Shown piece after piece: positions 6,534 to 10,406 of a stretch of DNA of 10,406 nt. A program made the translations under genes and the position numbers. The notes under the pieces are model-generated. The model worked only from the letters and a program-made list of their open reading frames with translations. It was not told the DNA's origin and did no database searches. The DNA is taken from the NCBI GenBank assembly GCA_025352915.1, contig JANXSA010000326.1, positions 1 through 10,406 on the forward strand, written 5' to 3'. Positions within the stretch are counted from its first letter, which is position 1; every line of letters starts with the position of its first letter. The stretch comes from Rhodospirillales bacterium (lineage in GTDB: Bacteria > Pseudomonadota > Alphaproteobacteria > Acetobacterales > Acetobacteraceae).

Positions 6534-8308
6534 TTGGCTAGCGCGGCGCAACTCGCTGCCAGCCAGATGCGGTCTTCGCCGGACAGATGCGGACCGACGA
6601 TGGATTCGACGCGGGCGTGATAGGTGTCGAGCCAGTCGGCTTCGGCGCGGGTGAGCAGGGATTGGTCGATCAGGCGGCGGTCGAAGGGGGCCCAGGTGAG
6701 GGTTTCGAAGCGCAGGAAGGGCTTCGCGGAACCGGGGAAGTCGGCGTCGGTGGCGAGGAGGAGGTTTTCCAGGCGGATGCCGTAATGCCCGGGCAGATAA
6801 TAGCCGGGTTCGTTGGAGAGGATCATGCCGGCTTCGATGGGGATCGCGCGGGCGGCGCGGGAGATGCTGACGGGGCCTTCGTGGACGGACAGGTAGCTGC
6901 CGACGCCGTGGCCGGTGCCGTGGTCGTAGTCCAGGCCGGCTTGCCAGAGGGCGGCGCGGGCGAAGGCGTCGATGTGGGGGCCGCAGACGCCTTTTGGGAA
7001 GGTTAGGGTGGCCAGGGCGATGTGGCCCTTGAGGACGCGGGTGACGCGGGCGCGGAGTTCGGCGGGGGGCGTGCCTGGGCCGGTCCAGATGGTGCGGGTG
7101 ATGTCGGTGGTGCCGTCGGAGTATTGCGCGCCCGAATCGATTAGATAGACCTCGTTGGGCTGGATGGCGCGGTTGGTCTCGGCGCTGACGCGGTAATGGA
7201 TGATGGCGCCGTTGGGGCCGCTGCCGGAGATGGCGGGGAAGCTTTCGCCGCGGAAGTTTTCCACTTCACTGCGGAAGGCGATGAGTTTTTCGGCGGCGGA
7301 CATCTCGGTTTGGTGGCCGGCGGCGGAGTCTATCCAGTGCAGGAAGCGGCAGACGGCGACGGCGTCGCGGGCGTGGGCGTTGCGGGAACCCTGGCGCTCG
7401 ACTTCGTTCTTGCGGGCCTTGGGCAGGATGCAGGGGTCCATGCCGGGGACAATTTCGGCGCCGGCTTCGCGGAGTTTCTGGGCGAACCAGGCGGGGGAGC
7501 CGGTGGGGTCGACGCGGACACGCTTTCCCTTGAGGCGGGTGAGGGCGCTGGGGAGGGCGGCGCGGTCCTGGACCGAGACGGCGTTGCCGATCCAGGCGCG
7601 GGTTTGCGGCGGGACTTTCTCGGGGGCCATGAAGAGTTCGCAGCCGGCATCGGCGTGGATCAGCAGGAAGCCGAGGGCGAAGGGGGTGAAGGGGACGTCG
7701 TCGCCGCGGATGTTGAGCAGCCAGGCGATCGAGGCGGGGTCGGTGACGACGGCGGCGTCCTGTTTTTCGGCGACGAGGGTGGCGGCGATCTGTTCGCGCT
7801 TTTTTGCCGAGTCCAGGCCGGCATGGGCGATGGCGTGCGGGAGGGCGGGTTGCATCGGGGGGGCGGGCCGGTCGGCCCAGATGGTGTCGATTGGGTTGGT
7901 TTCGACGGCGACCAAAGTGAGTTTTTTTTCGGCCAGGCGCTGGATGGCGTCTTCGCTGAACAGGAAGGGGTCGTAGCCGATGCGGGCGCCCGCGGCGCTG
8001 TGCTGGGCGAGCCAGTCGGCGAGGGGTTCGTCGGTGATGTGGCGGCGTTCCCACAAAGCGGGGTCGGTCTGTTCGGCCAGTTGCAGGACGTAGCGGCCGT
8101 CAGTGAAGGCGGCGGCCTTGTCAGCGAGGACGGCGGCGAGGCCGGCGCTGCCGGAGAAGCCGGTGAGCCAGCGCAGGCGGTCGGCGCGGGCGGGGACATA
8201 CTCGCCGAGGTGTTCGTCGGCGCGGGGGATGAGGAAACCTGCCAGGTTTTGACGGGTGAGTTCGGCACGCAGGGCGGCGAGCTTTTCGGCGGGGCTGGGC
8301 TGGGGCAT
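6530..8308 (-). CDS. Xaa-Pro aminopeptidase (M24B, long three-domain form)
   Basis: This cytoplasmic metallopeptidase removes an N-terminal residue that precedes proline. It is the long, roughly 600-residue form resembling eukaryotic XPNPEP1, with two creatinase-like N-terminal domains and a C-terminal pita-bread domain. Numbered from the GTG at 8323, the metal ligands are Asp396 (YLIDSG), Asp407 (DGTTDITRT), His472 (HGTGHGVGS), Glu505 (ILSNEPGYY) and Glu519 (GIRLEN). The catalytic histidines are His376, His468 and His481, with nearly the same spacing as in the human enzyme, so it should be active. I prefer the ATG at 8308 (592 residues) because GTGAGG lies about 8 bases upstream; GTG 8323 would add 5 residues. 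It converges with the CoA-transferase. Its TAA stop is part of repeat copy B. It is often found next to prmA in alphaproteobacteria, but here the DUF1127 gene lies between. Confidence 0.94.
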   Translation of the reverse strand: MPQPSPAEKLAALRAELTRQNLAGFLIPRADEHLGEYVPARADRLRWLTGFSGSAGLAAVLADKAAAFTDGRYVLQLAEQTDPALWERRHITDEPLADWLAQHSAAGARIGYDPFLFSEDAIQRLAEKKLTLVAVETNPIDTIWADRPAPPMQPALPHAIAHAGLDSAKKREQIAATLVAEKQDAAVVTDPASIAWLLNIRGDDVPFTPFALGFLLIHADAGCELFMAPEKVPPQTRAWIGNAVSVQDRAALPSALTRLKGKRVRVDPTGSPAWFAQKLREAGAEIVPGMDPCILPKARKNEVERQGSRNAHARDAVAVCRFLHWIDSAAGHQTEMSAAEKLIAFRSEVENFRGESFPAISGSGPNGAIIHYRVSAETNRAIQPNEVYLIDSGAQYSDGTTDITRTIWTGPGTPPAELRARVTRVLKGHIALATLTFPKGVCGPHIDAFARAALWQAGLDYDHGTGHGVGSYLSVHEGPVSISRAARAIPIEAGMILSNEPGYYLPGHYGIRLENLLLATDADFPGSAKPFLRFETLTWAPFDRRLIDQSLLTRAEADWLDTYHARVESIVGPHLSGEDRIWLAASCAALAK

Positions 8309-8399
8309 TCGATCGGACCTCACGGCAGGGTTGTCAATTACTCATGGCTCGTTAACGTGTTATGCGTTCAGCGCGGATCTGGGGCGGCTCACTCGACAG

Positions 8400-8428
8400 T
8401 TCACCTAACGCGACGAAATCCCTATGTT
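8400..8428 (+). promoter_or_regulatory. Possible sigma70-type promoter for the DUF1127 gene
   Basis: TTCACC (8400-8405) and TATGTT (8423-8428) are 17 bases apart, each matching 4 of 6 consensus bases. They lie about 80 bp before the ATG. This is only a weak match. Confidence 0.3.
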
Positions 8429-8439
8429 GCGCTGCACAA
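8427..8439. promoter_or_regulatory. Near-perfect inverted repeat, possible operator
   Basis: TTGCGC and GCACAA surround a single T; 5 of 6 positions pair. It overlaps the end of the candidate -10 box and the expected transcription start, where a repressor would act. TGC/GCA-rich dyads of this kind resemble sites of the PhaR family, but that is only a resemblance. Confidence 0.3.
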
Positions 8440-8506
8440 TGATCGCGTGGCGGAAGGCGACAGGCCGGATGCCCACCACGATCACCTGACCCCAAGGACT
8501 ATCACC

Positions 8507-8821
8507 ATGACGACCCATGTCAGCAAGGAACAGCTGGGCCTGATGATGCCTGGCACGATGGATCACTATTTCCAGGACGAGCCGGAATACCTGGAGGCAC
8601 CGCGCCCGGGGCTGTTGGCGAAGGCTGCGGCCGGGATTGGCGCCTGGATTTCGCGCCGTGCGGCGATCGAGGAAGTGGCGGCGCTGTCCGACGCGCAACT
8701 GGCCGATATCGGCATCAGCCGCTGCGATGCGCCGATGGTGTTCGACCGCCGCTTCGCGGCCCAGCGCGAGCAGGATCGCATCGTGGCGATGTTGCAGACC
8801 GGGCGCGTTGCCGGGATGTGA
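8507..8821 (+). CDS. DUF1127 domain-containing small protein
   Basis: This is a 104-residue protein. Residues 46-76 (AWISRRAAIEEVAALSDAQL, then ADIGISRCDAP) match the DUF1127 (YjiS-like) pattern: a basic helix followed by LxDIGxSR. Alphaproteobacterial DUF1127 proteins are often only about 45-50 residues and are arginine-rich; some have been linked to RNA turnover and phosphate responses. Here there is an extra acidic, methionine-rich N-terminal part (about 1-45) and a charged C-terminal tail. The ATG at 8507 has AAGGA 8 bases upstream. The same frame is open far upstream, but that part is antisense to the aminopeptidase gene. Codon use is more balanced than in the neighbours, as in well-expressed genes. 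It is a single gene between two oppositely oriented housekeeping genes. Confidence 0.85.
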   Translation: MTTHVSKEQLGLMMPGTMDHYFQDEPEYLEAPRPGLLAKAAAGIGAWISRRAAIEEVAALSDAQLADIGISRCDAPMVFDRRFAAQREQDRIVAMLQTGRVAGM

Positions 8822-8829
8822 GTGCGCGG

Positions 8830-8863
8830 GCTGGGCCGGTCCTTGGGGCCGGTCTAGCCCAGC
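8830..8863 (+). terminator. GC-rich hairpin after the DUF1127 gene
   Basis: CTGGG (8831-8835) pairs with CCCAG (8858-8862), and CCGGTCC (8836-8842) with GGGCCGG (8846-8852, one G-U), with TCTAG bulged. It starts 9 bases after the stop codon. The T tract is poor (TTGCAGT), so it may stabilise the 3' end or give only partial termination; repeat copy C follows at once. Confidence 0.5.
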
Positions 8864-8868
8864 TTGCA

Positions 8869-8917
8869 GTAAGGAAGATTCTTCTTTTTGTGAACAAAAA
8901 GAAGCAAAAAAACTTTA
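8869..8917 (+). repeat. AT-rich palindromic repeat, copy C
   Basis: It opens GTAAGGAAGATT, then CTTCTTTTTGT and ACAAAAAGAAG (8881-8891 and 8894-8904) form a perfect 11-bp palindrome around GA, followed by CAAAAAAACTTT. Positions 8880-8915 (36 bases) are repeated exactly, inverted, at 9007-9042 (copy D). Confidence 0.85.
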
Positions 8918-8962
8918 CCCGCTGGCGCCGGCCGAAATGATCGACCGTGGGGTGGATAGCGT

Positions 8963-8991
8963 GGGTCCTTCGCTCCGCTCAGGATGACGTC
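8963..8991. repeat. Candidate dispersed repeat between copies C and D
   Basis: The stretch starting GGGTCCTTCGCTCCGCTCAG and ending GATGACGTC looks like a dispersed intergenic repeat family. On -, its shadow translation reads DVILSGAKDPR, a peptide I recall from many spurious small ORFs. Only one copy is in this window, so this rests on memory. Seven Ts (8992-8998) follow it on +. Confidence 0.4.
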
Positions 8992-9004
8992 TTTTTTTAA
9001 TGGA

Positions 9005-9047
9005 TGAAGTTTTTTTGCTTCTTTTTGTTCACAAAAAGAAGACTTCA
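9005..9047 (-). repeat. AT-rich palindromic repeat, copy D
   Basis: Read on -, the prmA stop TGA (9047-9045) is followed within 3 bases by the 36-base block shared with copy C, holding the CTTCTTTTTGT / ACAAAAAGAAG palindrome and then GCAAAAAAACTTCATC. It faces copy C across 91 bp, so the pair could form one long cruciform or hairpin. Confidence 0.85.
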
Positions 9048-9959
9048 CTTTCTTCGTCTTAGCACCAGTGTGGCCCAGCCGCGGTTTGGGGCGTCGCTGA
9101 TGCCGCCGGGTTCGATCAGGATTTTCTCCAGGACCAGGCCTTGGGCGCGGTGTGCCTGGAGCACCCAGCGCACCTGGGTGGTGAGCAGGCCGGCGAGGAT
9201 GGCGGTGCCGCCAGGGGCCAGATGGCGCGCGAGGTGGCGGGCCATTTGGGTCAGCGGGCGGGCGAGGATGTTGGCGAAGACGAGATCGTAAGGGGCGTGG
9301 CGTTCGAGCACGGGGGCGGTCCAGCCATCGGCTCGCAGCGCGCGCAGTTGGTTGCCGAGGCGGTTGCGGCGGGCGTTTTCGCGGGTGACGCGGACGGACC
9401 AGGGGTCGATGTCGGTGGCCAGGACGGGGCGGCGCAGCAGTTTAGCGGCGGCCATGGCCAGGATGCCGGAGCCGGTGCCGAGGTCTAGGATGCGGCGGGG
9501 TTTGCGGTAGGCGACCTGTTCCAGGGCGCGCAGGCAGCCTCGGGTTGAGCCGTGTTCGCCGGAGCCGAAGGCGATGCCGGCGTCCAGCGTGACGACCAGG
9601 CGGCCGGGGGTGGGGGCGTCGGTGAGGTGGGTGCCGCGGACGGCGAAGCGGCGGCCGACCAGTTGTTCGGGGAAGGCTTCGTGGGTACGGGCGAGCCAGC
9701 CGTCGGCTTCGGTGTGGGCGCGCATGGGTTGCGCGGTGAAGCCGGTGAGCATGGCGGCGATGGCCAGGGCGCCGGTGAGTTCGGGTTCGCCGGCGCCTTG
9801 GTCCTTGACGCCTTCGAGGGTCCATAGGCCGGTGGCTTCGTCGAGGAAGAAGCCGACGGTGCCGCAGGAGACGCCGAGTGCGGATTCGTAGGCTTCCAGC
9901 GCGTCTTCGGGGACGATGATGCTGACGGTTTCCAGTTGGGTGGCGTGGCGGATTTTCAT
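9045..9959 (-). CDS. prmA: Ribosomal protein L11 methyltransferase
   Basis: This enzyme trimethylates ribosomal protein L11 using S-adenosylmethionine. At 304 residues it has normal length. The N-terminal substrate-recognition part (1-115) is followed by the family hallmark LDAGIAFGSGEHGSTRGCL (125-143), SAM motif I ILDLGTGSGILAMAA (157-171), ATDIDPWSV (181-189, acidic residue), the PrmA motif DLVFANILARPL (225-236) and LAPGGTAILAGLL (247-259). The start ATG (9959) overlaps the stop of the helicase gene as ATGA, so its translation is probably coupled to that of uvrD. No separate ribosome site is needed to explain the start. The TGA stop abuts repeat copy D. Confidence 0.94.
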   Translation of the reverse strand: MKIRHATQLETVSIIVPEDALEAYESALGVSCGTVGFFLDEATGLWTLEGVKDQGAGEPELTGALAIAAMLTGFTAQPMRAHTEADGWLARTHEAFPEQLVGRRFAVRGTHLTDAPTPGRLVVTLDAGIAFGSGEHGSTRGCLRALEQVAYRKPRRILDLGTGSGILAMAAAKLLRRPVLATDIDPWSVRVTRENARRNRLGNQLRALRADGWTAPVLERHAPYDLVFANILARPLTQMARHLARHLAPGGTAILAGLLTTQVRWVLQAHRAQGLVLEKILIEPGGISDAPNRGWATLVLRRRK

Positions 9960-10406
9960 TTGGCGCGCTCTACAAATCGGTCCAGGACGCGCTTGTCGCC
10001 GGCGTGGTCGAAGGCGATGTCGAGCTTGTCGTCCTCGGCGCGGGTGACGGTTCCGGTGCCGAATTTCTGGTGGAAAACGCGGGTGCCGACCGGGATTTTC
10101 TCGCCGCGTTCGGGGCGAGTGGGCTGTTCCCAGGCCTCGATCACGCGCGGGCGGCGGGCGGTGAGGGGGAAGGCGGAGGAGAAGATTGGCGGAGCGGCGA
10201 GGCGGCGGTCGCGTTCGAGGGCGGCGGAGCCGGTGCGTTGGACGTGTTCTTCGGGCAGTTCGTCGAGGAAGCGGCTGGGGATGCTGCTTTGCCAGTTGGC
10301 GTAGAGGCGGCGGTTGGCGGCGTGGCTGACGATGGCAAGGCGGCGGGCGCGGGTGAGGCCTACGTAGGCCAGGCGGCGTTCTTCCTCGAGGCCCTTGGCG
10401 CCGGAT
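9956..10406 (-). CDS. uvrD: UvrD/PcrA-type DNA helicase, C-terminal 149 residues (5' end outside window)
   Basis: This is the end of a superfamily 1 3'-5' DNA helicase acting in nucleotide excision and mismatch repair or in removing proteins from DNA. The fragment starts inside motif VI, with EEERRLAYVGLTRAR near its N-terminus (the arginine contacts ATP). A variable linker with SRFLDELPEEHV follows, and then the C-terminal Tudor-like domain typical of UvrD/PcrA: GTRVFHQKFGTGTVTRAEDD and LDIAFDHAGDKRVLDRFVE, which binds RNA polymerase in relatives. PcrA would be an equally good name. It overlaps prmA by 4 bases in one operon. Confidence 0.93.
   Translation of the reverse strand, partial: SGAKGLEEERRLAYVGLTRARRLAIVSHAANRRLYANWQSSIPSRFLDELPEEHVQRTGSAALERDRRLAAPPIFSSAFPLTARRPRVIEAWEQPTRPERGEKIPVGTRVFHQKFGTGTVTRAEDDKLDIAFDHAGDKRVLDRFVERAK

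Noticed and set aside
7196..8506. Upstream extension of the DUF1127 frame to a 541-residue protein
   Set aside because: The extension is antisense to the aminopeptidase and glycine-rich; the AAGGA site and the domain support the start at 8507.
8854..9048. 64-codon - strand open frame through the C/D repeats
   Set aside because: It is made of repeat sequence and its terminal FVHKKKN-like peptide is a translation of the palindrome; no ribosome site.
1..10406. CRISPR array, tRNA, rRNA or transposase
   Set aside because: No regularly spaced repeat series, cloverleaf, rRNA-like sequence or DDE/recombinase motif was seen on either strand.

Overview
The window looks like chromosomal DNA of a GC-rich alphaproteobacterium, most likely in or near the Acetobacteraceae (Rhodospirillales). 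This is inferred from base composition, codon use, the alphaproteobacterial type III ornithine/lysine decarboxylase, a DUF1127 protein and the uvrD-prmA pair; no rRNA or other marker is present to confirm it. The + strand is G-rich over C throughout, whichever strand is coding. Genes on + therefore favour G-ending codons and genes on - favour C-ending codons.

Layout. Positions 1-2489 (- strand) hold the N-terminal 468 codons of a Tat-exported peptide-type ABC transporter substrate-binding protein, with a 59-bp in-frame direct repeat at the window edge. Upstream of it lies a YihY/BrkB-type inner-membrane protein. Positions 2490-2805 are a divergent intergenic region holding a heavily structured RNA leader for the next gene. 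Positions 2806-6419 (+ strand) hold an ornithine/lysine decarboxylase with its own GC-rich terminator, a Methyltransf_2-type SAM-dependent methyltransferase, and a class III (CaiB/BaiF) CoA-transferase. Positions 6530-8308 (-) encode a long, three-domain Xaa-Pro aminopeptidase. Positions 8507-8821 (+) encode a 104-residue DUF1127 protein. Positions 9045-10406 (-) hold prmA and the 3' end of uvrD/pcrA, joined by an ATGA overlap.

How the parts work together. The decarboxylase probably makes putrescine or cadaverine, and its leader resembles in position and architecture the speF RNA known upstream of alphaproteobacterial ornithine decarboxylases. The methyltransferase and CoA-transferase are close and co-directional, and may share a pathway that the sequence does not identify. 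uvrD (repair), prmA (ribosomal protein L11 methylation) and the aminopeptidase are housekeeping genes.

The most unusual feature is a family of four AT-rich palindromic repeats of about 48-50 bp, arranged as two head-to-head inverted pairs. One pair fills each of the two convergent intergenic regions (6416-6533 and 8869-9047), and no copy occurs in any other intergenic region. In three of the four copies the element begins at the stop codon of the adjacent gene. One pair forms a convincing bidirectional terminator, and the copies show a compensatory base-pair change. No CRISPR array, tRNA, rRNA, transposase or phage gene is visible.
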